Part shown: one piece after another, positions 32,751 to 42,523 of the stretch
How the letters are laid out: the number at the start of each line of letters is the position of its first letter
How positions within the stretch are numbered: position 1 is the stretch's first letter
Source of the DNA: Parabacteroides gordonii MS-1 = DSM 23371
GTDB taxonomy: Bacteria > Bacteroidota > Bacteroidia > Bacteroidales > Tannerellaceae
Assembly: GCF_000969825.1 (NCBI RefSeq)
Contig: NZ_KQ033919.1
Coordinates: forward strand, 2,221,088-2,285,087
DNA: 64,000 bases
Direction: 5' to 3'
Notes under the pieces: generated by a model
Told to the model about the DNA's origin: nothing
The model's input: the letters and a program-made list of their open reading frames with translations, nothing else
Database searches by the model: none
Translations under genes and position numbers: made by a program

Positions 32751-33725
32751 TTATTTCTGTCTTTCCATTATATAGTCGGCAAGTAGCAAAAGCCCCTCGC
32801 GGGCATCCGACTCCGGCAGCTCCATAAGGACTTCCACCGCCTTGGCGTGATACTCCTTCATACGCATTTCCGCATATTCGATACCGCCGTTCGCTTTGGC
32901 AAATTCGATCAGGGCATCGATATTCTCAGCAGAAAAATCCTTCTCGTGGATCACTTTCAGCAGAGACTCCACTTCCTCTCTCCTGCCCTGTTCAAGCGCA
33001 TGCAACAGAGGTAAAGTAACCTTTCCTTCGCGTATATCATTACCGGTAGGTTTTCCGATATTCATTTCCTTGTAGTAATCGAAAATGTCGTCTTTGATCT
33101 GGAAGCAGTACCCCAGGTATTCACCGAACTTACGGCATTTCAACACCAGTTCTTGTGAAGCATCCGCCGAAATAGCACCGATCTCGGTACAGGAAGAAAG
33201 CAGCGTTGCCGTCTTTTTCTTTATGACCTGCATATAGCAAGCTTCATCCAGAATGCTTTCTTCAGCCGTTTCCAGTTGCTTGATCTCACCTTCCGACAGG
33301 TCGCGACCGAGGTTGGATACGATATTTATGATCTGCAGGCTGCCTGTCTGGATAGAACGGATCAATGCGGTGGAAAGGACATAATCGCCCACCAGCACAG
33401 AGATACGGTTATCAAAAATAGCATTCAGGGAAGGTACTCCACGACGCTGTTTGGTCTCGTCGATCACATCGTCGTGTATCAGCGTAGCCGTATGCAGCAG
33501 TTCCAGGAAAACGGCCGAATTGATCGTATGATCGGTTACTTTTCCACAAGCTTTAGCGGTAAGCAGCACCAGCAACGGCCGTACATGTTTACCGCTGGCA
33601 TGCAGTATCTGGTCAATAGCCGATTGCAATCTATGCGTCTCACTACGAAGTGAATCCGCAAATTCCTCGTTAAAGCGTTTAAACTCTTCAGCAACCGGTT
33701 GTTCTATTTTCGTTCTATCATTCAT
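32751..33725 (-). CDS. Polyprenyl diphosphate synthase
   Basis: Trans-isoprenyl diphosphate synthase of 324 residues, probably making the octaprenyl or longer chain for menaquinone. Both aspartate-rich motifs are present: first LIHDDVIDE (DDxxD), second FQIKDDIFDYY (DDxxD). GKHVRPLLVLLTAKACG and QRRGVPSLNAIFD flank the first. Bulky residues near the first motif favour a long-chain product, but the length cannot be fixed by eye. It is a single-gene unit divergent from polA. Confidence 0.92.
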   Translation of the reverse strand: MNDRTKIEQPVAEEFKRFNEEFADSLRSETHRLQSAIDQILHASGKHVRPLLVLLTAKACGKVTDHTINSAVFLELLHTATLIHDDVIDETKQRRGVPSLNAIFDNRISVLVGDYVLSTALIRSIQTGSLQIINIVSNLGRDLSEGEIKQLETAEESILDEACYMQVIKKKTATLLSSCTEIGAISADASQELVLKCRKFGEYLGYCFQIKDDIFDYYKEMNIGKPTGNDIREGKVTLPLLHALEQGRREEVESLLKVIHEKDFSAENIDALIEFAKANGGIEYAEMRMKEYHAKAVEVLMELPESDAREGLLLLADYIMERQK

Positions 33726-33743
33726 AATCTATCCAAAGATTCG

Positions 33744-33751
33744 CAAAAGTA
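33744..33751 (-). promoter_or_regulatory. -7 element of polyprenyl synthase gene
   Basis: On the minus strand the sequence reads TACTTTTG (TAnnTTTG), 18 bp before the start codon. Confidence 0.5.
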
Positions 33752-33824
33752 ACAAAAAGTATTGAGTAAGCGAGTTTTTTCGTACATTTACCGTCTATTG
33801 TCACCCTAAAACGTGTTAAAAGAG

Positions 33825-36602
33825 ATGAAGTTATTCCTCATAGATGCGTATGCACTGATCTACCGGTCGTACTACGCTTTTCTTAAAAATCCGCGTATCA
33901 ACTCAAAAGGCATGAATACATCGGCCATTTTCGGGTTCATAAACAGTCTGGAAGACGTTTTAAAACGTGAAAATCCGACGCACATTGCCGTGGCTTTCGA
34001 CCCCAAAGGGCCGACTTTCCGTCATGAGGCCTACGAACTGTACAAGGCACAGCGCGAAGAAACACCGGAAGTGATCCGCCAATCCGTACCTATTATTAAG
34101 GATATTATAGAAGCATACAATATCCCTATCCTGGAAGTCCCCCGTTTTGAGGCGGACGACGTGATAGGCACCATCTCCAAGCAGGCGGAGAAAGAGGGTT
34201 TCGATGTCTTTATGATGACACCCGACAAAGACTACGGCCAGCTGGTATCCGATCATATATTCATGTACCGCCCCAAGTTCGGAGGCGACTACGAAATTAT
34301 GGGAGTAAAAGAAGTGCTGAACAAATACTCGCTGACTTCGGTCGACCAGGTGATCGACCTGCTTGGTCTGATGGGCGACAGCTCCGACAACATTCCGGGT
34401 TGTCCGGGTGTGGGAGAAAAGACAGCACAGAAATTACTCGAAGAATACGGCTCGATCGAAAAACTGTTAGAGAATACCGACAAGCTGAAAGGCGCACTCC
34501 AAAAAAGAGTAACGGAGAATGTGGAACAAATCCGCTTCTCCAAATTCCTGGCAACGATCAAGACGGATGTCCCCATCCAGTTCGACGCCGTGAAATGCGT
34601 CCGCGAAAAACCGAACGAAGCCCGGCTGACTGAGATTTACACAGAATTAGAATTCAGAACATTTATTAACAAGTTGACAGCCGAGGAGAAAAAGCCCGCT
34701 CCGGCCAAGGTTGCGAAAGGCCCTGTTCAAGGCTCTCTGTTTGATATATTTGCGCCCGAAGAGCCGAGCGTTCCAAAATATTCGACTCTCGCGGACTTAA
34801 AATCGATTGCTCACACTTACCATCTCGTTGATAATGAAGAGAAAAGGGAGAATTTAGGCCGTTTTTTATTGAGTCAGGAATTTTTTGCTTTTGACACGGA
34901 AACCGATGGCATCGATCCGCTTACTGCCGGATTGGTCGGGATGTCGTTCGCCGTGAAGGAAAATGAGGCCTGGTATGTCCCTGTTCCCGCCGATGCGGAA
35001 GAAGCGGCAAAAGTGATCGCCCACTTCTCCCCTGCCCTGCAAAATCCCCAATCGTTAAAAATTGGACAAAACATAAAATTCGATATTCTCGTTCTCCGCA
35101 AGTATGGCGTCCGGGTAGCCGGCTCGCTGTTCGACACGATGATCGCCCATTACCTGCTGAACCCGGAACTTCGTCACGGGATGGACTACCTCGCGGACAC
35201 TTATCTCAAATATAAAACCATCCCTATCGAGAAGCTGATCGGCCCCAAAGGGAAGAACCAGTTATCCATGCGGGATGTCCCCATCGCCCAGATCGCGGAA
35301 TACGCGGCCGAAGATGCAGACGTCACCCTAAAGCTGAAAAACTACTTTGCCCCCGAGTTAAAGAAGGAAGGACTCGAATCGCTTTTCTTCGATATCGAAA
35401 TGCCTTTAATATATGTATTGGCAGAAATGGAGGAAACAGGTGTCAAGCTCGACACGGTTGCCTTGAAGCAATCGTCGGATGTATTGACCGGCGAACTGAA
35501 CAAGCTGGAAAAAGAGATCCACGAACTGGCAGGAGTAAAATTCAACATCAACTCGACGAAACAAGTCGGTGAAATCCTGTTCGAGCGGCTTAAGATCGAA
35601 GAGAAAGCCAAAAAGACAAAAACAGGCAGTTACAGCACCAGCGAAGATATTCTGGAGAAAATGCGCTCCAAACATCCTATCGTCGGCAAACTTCTGGAGT
35701 ACCGCGGACTGAAGAAGTTGTTGAGCACATACATCGATGCCCTGCCCGAACTGATCAGGCCGGAAACAGGCAAAGTGCACACTTCCTTCAACCAGACAGT
35801 AACTTCGACCGGCCGTTTGAGTTCTACGAACCCCAACCTGCAAAACATCCCGATCCGTGACGACCTGGGACGTGAGATCCGCAAGGCATTCATCCCCGAC
35901 AATGAAGATTGCATCTTCTTCTCCGCCGACTATTCGCAGATTGAACTCCGCATCATGGCGCATCTGAGCAAAGATGAACATATGATCGAAGCTTTCCGCA
36001 GCGGAGCCGACATCCACGCGGCAACGGCTGCCAAGATTTACGGTATCCCGGTCGAAGAAGTGACCAGCGATATGCGCCGCAAGGCTAAAACGGCCAATTT
36101 CGGGATCATCTACGGCATTTCGGTGTTCGGGCTGGCCGAACGGCTCAATATCCCCCGGGCGGAGTCAAAAGAGCTTATCGACGGTTATTTCAAATCCTAT
36201 CCGGGCATACGCGATTACATGGATGAAAGCATCGAAGTAGCCCGTGACAAAGGATATGTAGAAACGATCTATAAACGTAAACGTTTCCTACCGGATATCA
36301 AGTCACACAATGCGATAGTCCGCGGATATGCCGAACGAAATGCGATCAACGCCCCTATCCAGGGAAGTGCCGCCGATATTATTAAGGTGGCTATGGTAGC
36401 TATCTTCAAACGTTTTGAAGCGGAAGGCCTGAAAAGCAAAATGATCCTTCAGGTACATGACGAACTTAACTTCAATGTACTGAAAGAAGAACAGGAGAAA
36501 GTAAAACAGATCGTCCTCGAGGAGATGGAAGGCGCCATCAAGCTGGAAGTTCCACTGATTGCCGATTGTGGCGAGGGAGCGAACTGGCTGGAAGCACATT
36601 AA
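33825..36602 (+). CDS. polA: DNA polymerase I
   Basis: Replication and repair polymerase, 925 residues from ATG 33825 (MKLFLIDAYALIYRSYYAF); a GTG twelve bases upstream is possible but less likely. The 5'-3' exonuclease is residues 1-290 (FEADDVIG, TPDKDYGQLV, GDSSDNIPG). The 3'-5' proofreading domain is about 330-510, with the ExoI residues intact (FDTETDG) and the later D in AEDADVTLKL, so proofreading should be active. The polymerase domain has motif A DYSQIELRIMAHLS, motif B RRKAKTANFGIIYG and motif C QVHDELNF. Confidence 0.97.
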   Translation: MKLFLIDAYALIYRSYYAFLKNPRINSKGMNTSAIFGFINSLEDVLKRENPTHIAVAFDPKGPTFRHEAYELYKAQREETPEVIRQSVPIIKDIIEAYNIPILEVPRFEADDVIGTISKQAEKEGFDVFMMTPDKDYGQLVSDHIFMYRPKFGGDYEIMGVKEVLNKYSLTSVDQVIDLLGLMGDSSDNIPGCPGVGEKTAQKLLEEYGSIEKLLENTDKLKGALQKRVTENVEQIRFSKFLATIKTDVPIQFDAVKCVREKPNEARLTEIYTELEFRTFINKLTAEEKKPAPAKVAKGPVQGSLFDIFAPEEPSVPKYSTLADLKSIAHTYHLVDNEEKRENLGRFLLSQEFFAFDTETDGIDPLTAGLVGMSFAVKENEAWYVPVPADAEEAAKVIAHFSPALQNPQSLKIGQNIKFDILVLRKYGVRVAGSLFDTMIAHYLLNPELRHGMDYLADTYLKYKTIPIEKLIGPKGKNQLSMRDVPIAQIAEYAAEDADVTLKLKNYFAPELKKEGLESLFFDIEMPLIYVLAEMEETGVKLDTVALKQSSDVLTGELNKLEKEIHELAGVKFNINSTKQVGEILFERLKIEEKAKKTKTGSYSTSEDILEKMRSKHPIVGKLLEYRGLKKLLSTYIDALPELIRPETGKVHTSFNQTVTSTGRLSSTNPNLQNIPIRDDLGREIRKAFIPDNEDCIFFSADYSQIELRIMAHLSKDEHMIEAFRSGADIHAATAAKIYGIPVEEVTSDMRRKAKTANFGIIYGISVFGLAERLNIPRAESKELIDGYFKSYPGIRDYMDESIEVARDKGYVETIYKRKRFLPDIKSHNAIVRGYAERNAINAPIQGSAADIIKVAMVAIFKRFEAEGLKSKMILQVHDELNFNVLKEEQEKVKQIVLEEMEGAIKLEVPLIADCGEGANWLEAH

Positions 36603-36728
36603 GCAGAAACTTTACGAAGTTCCCTGCCTAAAAAGGGCTACATCACGACCTTTTTTCACGTAAATAAGCAGAAAAGGTTCCCGACGCCCCCTTTTTACCG
36701 CCTTTCAGACCCCCATCTCAAGAGTATC

Positions 36729-36765
36729 GAGACCCGGGTGTAGCAACTGCCAACACCCGGGTCTC
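36729..36765. repeat. Perfect 13-bp GC-rich inverted repeat
   Basis: GAGACCCGGGTGT / ACACCCGGGTCTC with an 11-nt loop, 126 bp after polA. No T-run follows. It may be a transcription end or a structured RNA. It lies in the 475-bp gene-free stretch 36603-37077. Confidence 0.75.
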
Positions 36766-36842
36766 AATATAAATATCTGCCTTATCCGCTGAAAATAAGT
36801 CATATACCTTATCAAAATACATCCTTATCCAACGAAATTTCA

Positions 36843-36947
36843 GTGATAGTGTGATAGTTGGAGTGATAGTTGAATTTGCCTACTATCACTCCGTTTATGC
36901 TTTATATTTCAAGTCATACACTAATATTAGTGATAGTGTGACAGTTG
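36843..36947. repeat. GTGATAGT repeat cluster
   Basis: GTGATAGT occurs at 36843, 36851, 36863 and 36930, with GTGACAGT at 36938. The 18-mers GTGATAGTGTGATAGTTG (36843) and GTGATAGTGTGACAGTTG (36930) differ at one base. Between them GGAGTGATAGT (36860-36870) and ACTATCACTCC (36882-36892) form a perfect 11-bp hairpin. Just before the cluster are three CTTATC words (near 36780, 36808 and 36824). No gene in this stretch. Confidence 0.75.
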
Positions 36948-37035
36948 TTTTCAAAAACAATTTGGTTAACGATCCCTCATACAGATAAAACACACGATAT
37001 TCCCTGTTCATGAAGAATATACGAGAAAGAATAGC

Positions 37036-37043
37036 TATCTTTG
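37036..37043 (+). promoter_or_regulatory. -7 element upstream of ychF
   Basis: TATCTTTG matches TAnnTTTG, 35 bp before the ychF start codon. Confidence 0.55.
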
Positions 37044-37077
37044 CCGACTGAAAATAATAAAAACAACATAATAGTTT

Positions 37078-38181
37078 ATGGCTTTACAATGTGGCATCGT
37101 AGGTCTTCCTAACGTAGGGAAGTCCACTCTTTTCAACTGCTTATCAAATGCAAAAGCACAATCAGCAAACTTCCCGTTCTGTACGATTGAACCGAATGTG
37201 GGTGTGATCACCGTTCCCGACGAACGTTTGAACAAACTGGCAGAACTGATTAACCCGCAGCGCATCGTCCCCACTACGGTAGAAATCGTCGATATCGCCG
37301 GTCTGGTAAAAGGTGCCAGCAAGGGAGAAGGATTAGGAAACAAGTTCCTTGCAAACATCCGCGAAACAGATGCGATCCTGCACGTATTGCGTTGCTTCGA
37401 CGATGAAAACATCGTGCACGTGGACGGCAATGTCAATCCCGTACGCGATAAGGAAATCATCGATGCCGAACTTCAGATCAAAGACCTGGAAACAATAGAC
37501 AGCCGTATTGCCAAAGTACAGAAACAGGCTCAGACAGGTGGCGACAAACAGGCCAAGCAAGCTTACGAAGTTCTGGTAAAATTCAAAGAAGCCCTCGAAC
37601 AAGGAAAGAGTGCCCGTACGGTTACTTTCGATACTAAAGACGAACAAAAGATCGCCCACGAACTGTTCCTGCTGACCAGCAAACCGGTCATGTATGTATG
37701 CAACGTTGACGAAGCCAGCGCCGTAAACGGTAACAAATATGTAGACGCCGTACGCGAAGCGGTAAAAGACGAAAACGCAGAGATCCTGGTGGTAGCCGCC
37801 AAGATTGAAAGTGAAATTGCCGAGTTCGAGACGTATGAAGAACGCCAGATGTTCCTTCAGGAAATCGGGTTGGAAGAATCAGGCGTAGCGCGTTTGATCA
37901 AATCGGCTTACAGCTTACTGAACCTGCAAACTTACCTTACTGCCGGTGTACAGGAAGTACGTGCCTGGACATTCGAAAAAGGATGGAAAGCTCCGCAATG
38001 TGCCGGCGTGATCCATACGGATTTTGAAAAAGGCTTCATCCGCGCCGAAGTAATCAAATACGACGATTTTATCAGCTACGGCTCTGAAGCAGCGGTGAAG
38101 GAAGCCGGAAAGATGAGCGTGGAAGGAAAAGAGTATGTTGTACAGGATGGCGATATCATGCACTTCCGTTTCAATGTATAA
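37078..38181 (+). CDS. ychF: Redox-regulated ribosome-binding ATPase YchF
   Basis: Obg-family P-loop protein that prefers ATP and binds the ribosome; 367 residues. G1 is GLPNVGKSTLFN, switch region VDIAGLVKGASKGEGLGNKF, and G4 is changed to the YchF-type NVDE (YVCNVDEAS), which explains ATP preference. The C-terminal TGS domain contains EVRAWTFEKGWKAPQCAGVIHTDFE. Monocistronic, with promoter and strong terminator. Confidence 0.96.
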   Translation: MALQCGIVGLPNVGKSTLFNCLSNAKAQSANFPFCTIEPNVGVITVPDERLNKLAELINPQRIVPTTVEIVDIAGLVKGASKGEGLGNKFLANIRETDAILHVLRCFDDENIVHVDGNVNPVRDKEIIDAELQIKDLETIDSRIAKVQKQAQTGGDKQAKQAYEVLVKFKEALEQGKSARTVTFDTKDEQKIAHELFLLTSKPVMYVCNVDEASAVNGNKYVDAVREAVKDENAEILVVAAKIESEIAEFETYEERQMFLQEIGLEESGVARLIKSAYSLLNLQTYLTAGVQEVRAWTFEKGWKAPQCAGVIHTDFEKGFIRAEVIKYDDFISYGSEAAVKEAGKMSVEGKEYVVQDGDIMHFRFNV

Positions 38182-38220
38182 TAAAAGTATAAAATCCCGT
38201 ATCAGGTACGGGACAACAGA

Positions 38221-38256
38221 AGGCCGTTCCGTTTTATCCGGAGCGGCCTTTATTTT
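38221..38256 (+). terminator. Terminator after ychF
   Basis: 11-bp stem AGGCCGTTCCG / CGGAGCGGCCT (one G-T pair), 7-nt loop, then TATTTTT. The stop of the convergent hybrid sensor gene lies in the loop. A smaller hairpin TCCCGTA / TACGGGA precedes it. Confidence 0.85.
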
Positions 38257-41200
38257 TAGCATTACGATATTGCATCGGAGTCACCCCGAAGTATTCCTTA
38301 AAGCATTTCCCCATATAACCGGGGCTTGAGAAGCCAGCTTTCCAGGTTATTTCCGAGATAGTCAGATTGCTGTTCTCCAGCAGGGAAGCACATTTACGGA
38401 GTTTTATCTGAAGGATGAAATCATTCAGGGTCAAGCCTGTTATCGCTTTGATCTTTCCCCCGAGACGGGTACGTCCGATGGCAATCTGGCGGCACCACAT
38501 GTCGATATTGAAGTCTTTATTCTCCATATTCTCCTCAATGATCCGGACAGAGTCTTCCAGCAATTGCTGGTCAAGACGGTTGGTTGCCAGATCGGTCGGA
38601 GCCGACTCTGCTTCGGTACGGAAACGTGCCTGCTGACGCCGCAACGTATTGATCACGTTATTACATTTCAATAGGAGCAGTTCCAGGTTGAACGGCTTCA
38701 TTATGTAATCGCTGGCACCGCATTTCATCCCTTCCAAAGCACTCTCCAGATCGGTACGGGCAGTAAGCAGCAGGATCGGGATATGCGATGTCTCGAACTT
38801 CTTCTTCAACCGCTGGCACATGGCTATCCCCGACAGACCGGGCATCATCACATCGCTGATAATCAAATCCGGCTGCATTTCTTCGGCAACGCGGATACCT
38901 TCTTCACCATCTCCGGCCTTATATACCTTATATTTGATGGAGAAGGCTTCTTCCAATACCTGCAACAGATCTTCATTATCTTCCACGATCAGGACAGAGA
39001 GTGCATTCTCTTTCATTTCCGGCGAAGCTTCTTCAACAGGTTCGGAAAGTATAACTTCTTCCTCAGTATATTGTGGTTGCACGGGGAGGATATCGACCGG
39101 GACAGTCTCCTTCGTTTTTTGTTCCTCCGTCAGATGCTGTTCGCCGAGTTTAAGGGTAACGATAAAGGTCGTGCCCTTCCCCAATTCGCTACGCACTTCG
39201 ATCGTACCTTTGTGTTGCAATATGATTTCGCGGGTCAGTGCCAGCCCGATACCACTGCCGGAAAGAGAGACGCCGGAAGCATTGTCTGCCTGGTAAAAAC
39301 GATCGAAAATATGATCTTGTTGGCTCTGGGGAATACCAGAGCCAGTGTCGGAGATACGTATCTCCGCTAGATCCTTTTTCTGTATAATAGTAATGGTGAT
39401 ACTACCCTCCTTCGGCGTAAACTTAAAGGCATTCGACAGCAAATTATTGAATACTTTCCGGATCTGTGCCGCATCGAACCAGACAGGGATATTCTCCTCC
39501 GCCGTTTCCAGTTTATACTGGATTTGGTTCATCGAAGCGTAATCGCGGAATGAGTCGAAGATTTGCTGTATGAAGGATACCAGATTCTGTTTACTTGCAT
39601 GGAAGGGCATTTTACCTTGTTCCAGACGACGGAAATCAAGCACTTCCGTAATCAGCTGCTGCATCTGTCCGGTATACTGGCGAACCTTTAGCAACTTGTT
39701 GCGGAACGTTCCCCCTAAATCGTAGTTTTGCAGGATCAGGTCGATCTGGCTGACCATCAAAGTAAGCGGGGTACGCAGTTCGTGAGATATATTGATATAG
39801 AACTTCAGCTTCATCTGGTTCAGTTTCTCGATACGCAGTTTCTCCCTGTGTTCCATTTCCAATGAAGCTTTCAATACGGCACGGCTCCGGTTGAAGCGGA
39901 TAAGCCAGACCAGAAATAAGATGGTCAGCAAAGCATAAATTCCGAAAGCATAAACAGAAGCGTAGAAAGGAGGACGTATCCGGATATCTATCGCAATCTG
40001 TTTGCCCTCTCCTACTTCACGCACAACCAGGCGGTATTTACCGGGAGACAGAGAGGTATAGATTATCTGTGGAAGCCGGGTACGGGTCCATTGCTTGTCG
40101 AGGCCTTCCAGTTTATACTCAAACAGGTTCTTATCGGCATAACGGTAATTGGTGGATGTAAACCCGATCGTAAGGTTGTTACGGTCGTAAGGTAAGACTA
40201 GTTCGGAGGTATAGGCAATACCTTCCTTCAATATACTGGAACCGGAAGAAGGTTTGATACGGGTATTATCGATAAACAGGCTATTGAATGAAATCGTATA
40301 AGGAACGGAAGCAGCGGACAAACTCGACTCTTTTGTCGATATCAGCCCTTCCACACCGCCGATAAAGATCGTGCTGTCTTTCGGGGAGATATACACACCG
40401 CAGTTTGAATTCAGCCGGTGAAGCGGCGAAGAGATACCCAGCAGGGTATGCGTGCTTTTCCCTTTCTTTATATCCAGCAGGGTTATTCCACGGATCGATG
40501 TGATCAGCAATCGTCCCATTGGTGTAACACAGACTTTGTAAGATTCATTCGTGAGCAGTTGCCCTTGCTCCTGGTTATAGCAAGCCCAGAAATCATTTAC
40601 CGGTTCATATTGCAATACACCTGTACCGACTACAACAAAATAGAGGTTTCCCTTGCCGTCACCGGTAATGCTTTGTACTACTTTTTTCCCTATCATTCCT
40701 TTTACAGAAGGGATTTCTTCCGCCTGGCGGGTTTCCATATTCACACAAACAATCTCCCTGTTAGCCGGAGCCAGCCAAAGCCGGTCCTCCGCATCCAGAT
40801 AAGCAGCCCGGATAATAACACCGGTCTGGCTTAGCAACCCGGGGTCGGTAAACAACTGCGAAAGTTTCTGCGTTTCCAGATCCAGCAAAAACAAACCACC
40901 CTGCGAAACGACGATCAGGTTACCTTTCCAGGGAATAAGGTCTGTTACTATCTGCTGGTTGTCTTCCAGCAACACATCTTCTCCTATTTGTTCAAAACGC
41001 CCGGAGGAGGTGGAACAAAGCAGTCCGGACTGGAAAGTACCGACATATAACCGGTCGTGTTCATCATCATACCAGACCGATTTCGTTGTCCGGCAAGGTA
41101 TACGCGAAGGGCCGGAATCAAAGCGCTTTATCTTTTGGGTGTTAAGATCCATGCTGTTCAGTCCGCCATGTTCGGTTGCGATATACAAATTACCTTTCGT

Positions 41201-42220
41201 ATCTTCCGCCATTTTACCGAACAGGAAACCATTCAGGCTATTGGGATCGCTCAGTGAGATGCCATAAAAAGTATAATTCTCCGTATCCGGATTAAAATAA
41301 CTGAGTCCTCCGTAATAAGTACCGACCCACATTCCCCCCTGACTATCCCGGTGGATGGCATAAACGGACGAATGTTGCAACGACCACGACACCTGCTCTT
41401 TATGGGACAAGTGGTAACAATCCTGCAAAGAAGGCCTCACCACCGTTATCCCGCCAAAGGTTCCGATCCATACATTACCATTAATATCCTGATTTATACA
41501 ACGCACCTGATCGTTGATAAGCGGACAGAGAGGGCTGTTCTCCTGCAAAGAGATCCATACTCCGTCGTTATACACCTTAGCTCCATTCGAGACGGTTCCT
41601 ACCCATAGCCGGTTCTGTACATCCATAAATAAGGAAGAAACAGACTCATTCTCCAATAGAGTATGGAAAGTCCCGCCGGAGTATTTATACAGACCTTTGG
41701 TTGTACCCAGCAGCCAACCGTCATCAGATAAAAGCACAGACTTTATCGTGTTCGTCGAGTCTTGGAAAGCACAGACCTTTTCGGGACTTCCGTCGGGGCG
41801 GTAACGATAGAATTGATTTCTGTATGAGTAGTACAAATACTCATCCTGCCAGGTTAATGTACTCGCAGAAATATCCGTACGTTTAAACTCTTCCGTACGT
41901 ATATTGTAAGTAACCACCCGGTTATTGGCCAACATATAGATAAACGACTCGCTATCTCCACAAATAGCATGGATATTATTATCCTCTACACCGTCCATAT
42001 AAGTAGAGAGACGAAAAGAACGGACAATTCTTCCATCGTATAGATTGAAATTATCGTTACCAAACCAGATATAGCCCTTCGCATCCTCATAGATGGAGAT
42101 AGCCGACGGTTGTGTAATGCCATCATTCAAATCGATATGTTGAAAGTAAAGCTCCTTCGCCGATAAAGGAAATACCAGTAAGAGGCAACAAAATAATTGA
42201 TGAAGGTTCTTAAAACTCAT
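38234..42220 (-). CDS. Hybrid two-component system sensor-regulator (HTCS)
   Basis: One-protein signalling system of Bacteroides polysaccharide utilisation loci. 1328 residues from the preferred start MSFKNLHQLF (42220), which gives a proper signal peptide and follows a promoter; a 27-codon upstream extension is unlikely. Order: periplasmic two-propeller sensor of Reg_prop repeats (about 25-670), Y_Y_Y domain (about 680-750), TM (about 755-780), HisKA with H in NISHELRTPLTL, HATPase (NNLLSNAFKFTPKEG, GSGIGLALT), receiver (DLIISDVMMPGLSG) and AraC HTH at the C-terminus (GFSSPGYMGKCFKEYFG). It binds a glycan fragment and activates the divergent susC/susD/GH3 genes. Confidence 0.93.
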   Translation of the reverse strand: MSFKNLHQLFCCLLLVFPLSAKELYFQHIDLNDGITQPSAISIYEDAKGYIWFGNDNFNLYDGRIVRSFRLSTYMDGVEDNNIHAICGDSESFIYMLANNRVVTYNIRTEEFKRTDISASTLTWQDEYLYYSYRNQFYRYRPDGSPEKVCAFQDSTNTIKSVLLSDDGWLLGTTKGLYKYSGGTFHTLLENESVSSLFMDVQNRLWVGTVSNGAKVYNDGVWISLQENSPLCPLINDQVRCINQDINGNVWIGTFGGITVVRPSLQDCYHLSHKEQVSWSLQHSSVYAIHRDSQGGMWVGTYYGGLSYFNPDTENYTFYGISLSDPNSLNGFLFGKMAEDTKGNLYIATEHGGLNSMDLNTQKIKRFDSGPSRIPCRTTKSVWYDDEHDRLYVGTFQSGLLCSTSSGRFEQIGEDVLLEDNQQIVTDLIPWKGNLIVVSQGGLFLLDLETQKLSQLFTDPGLLSQTGVIIRAAYLDAEDRLWLAPANREIVCVNMETRQAEEIPSVKGMIGKKVVQSITGDGKGNLYFVVVGTGVLQYEPVNDFWACYNQEQGQLLTNESYKVCVTPMGRLLITSIRGITLLDIKKGKSTHTLLGISSPLHRLNSNCGVYISPKDSTIFIGGVEGLISTKESSLSAASVPYTISFNSLFIDNTRIKPSSGSSILKEGIAYTSELVLPYDRNNLTIGFTSTNYRYADKNLFEYKLEGLDKQWTRTRLPQIIYTSLSPGKYRLVVREVGEGKQIAIDIRIRPPFYASVYAFGIYALLTILFLVWLIRFNRSRAVLKASLEMEHREKLRIEKLNQMKLKFYINISHELRTPLTLMVSQIDLILQNYDLGGTFRNKLLKVRQYTGQMQQLITEVLDFRRLEQGKMPFHASKQNLVSFIQQIFDSFRDYASMNQIQYKLETAEENIPVWFDAAQIRKVFNNLLSNAFKFTPKEGSITITIIQKKDLAEIRISDTGSGIPQSQQDHIFDRFYQADNASGVSLSGSGIGLALTREIILQHKGTIEVRSELGKGTTFIVTLKLGEQHLTEEQKTKETVPVDILPVQPQYTEEEVILSEPVEEASPEMKENALSVLIVEDNEDLLQVLEEAFSIKYKVYKAGDGEEGIRVAEEMQPDLIISDVMMPGLSGIAMCQRLKKKFETSHIPILLLTARTDLESALEGMKCGASDYIMKPFNLELLLLKCNNVINTLRRQQARFRTEAESAPTDLATNRLDQQLLEDSVRIIEENMENKDFNIDMWCRQIAIGRTRLGGKIKAITGLTLNDFILQIKLRKCASLLENSNLTISEITWKAGFSSPGYMGKCFKEYFGVTPMQYRNAKNKGRSG

Positions 42221-42238
42221 ACACACTATATTTACATA

Positions 42239-42269
42239 CAAATGTAGCTTATTTCCAACTAGTAAGCAA
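42239..42269 (-). promoter_or_regulatory. HTCS promoter
   Basis: On the minus strand: -33 TTG (42267-42269), 20-bp spacer, -7 TACATTTG (42239-42246), 18 bp before the start codon chosen above. Confidence 0.65.
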
Positions 42270-42373
42270 CAATAAAAAAAGGTAATAAGCGATAACCCCA
42301 ACAGGTAATACCGCTGGTATTAGACTTGTTTTCGTAAATGAACACAAAAAATAACGAAACGTTGCACGGGCAT

Positions 42374-42430
42374 GATGGTAATATCCGTCAAATAGATGGT
42401 AAAATCCGTCGCTAACAGCATTTACCATCC
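42374..42430 (+). promoter_or_regulatory. Candidate HTCS operator upstream of susC
   Basis: GATGGTAATATCCGTC (42374) and GATGGTAAAATCCGTC (42395) are direct repeats with one mismatch, 21 bp apart, two helical turns. An inverted partial copy, ATTTACCATCC, follows near 42420. Direct repeats in this spacing suit the AraC-type domain of the hybrid sensor. The gene-free stretch 42221-42523 otherwise holds the two promoters. Confidence 0.7.
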
Positions 42431-42470
42431 TATCAACAGATTCTAATACGGCTTTAACACAACACCTTAA

Positions 42471-42478
42471 TAGATTTG
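42471..42478 (+). promoter_or_regulatory. -7 element of susC promoter
   Basis: TAGATTTG matches TAnnTTTG, 46 bp before the start codon. There is no TTG at the -33 distance, consistent with dependence on the activator bound at the repeats upstream. Confidence 0.55.
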
Positions 42479-42523
42479 CAGCATTGAAATTAAATTTTCT
42501 TGAATCTAATTAAAGATTTGTTT

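Noticed and set aside
36780-36835. CTTATC words as DnaA boxes of an origin
   Set aside because: Only three partial matches to the 9-mer box, no dnaA gene and no AT-rich unwinding element with them; too weak to call an origin.
36843-36947. Possible CRISPR array
   Set aside because: Repeats are only 8-18 bp, irregularly spaced and partly inverted, with no cas genes in the window.
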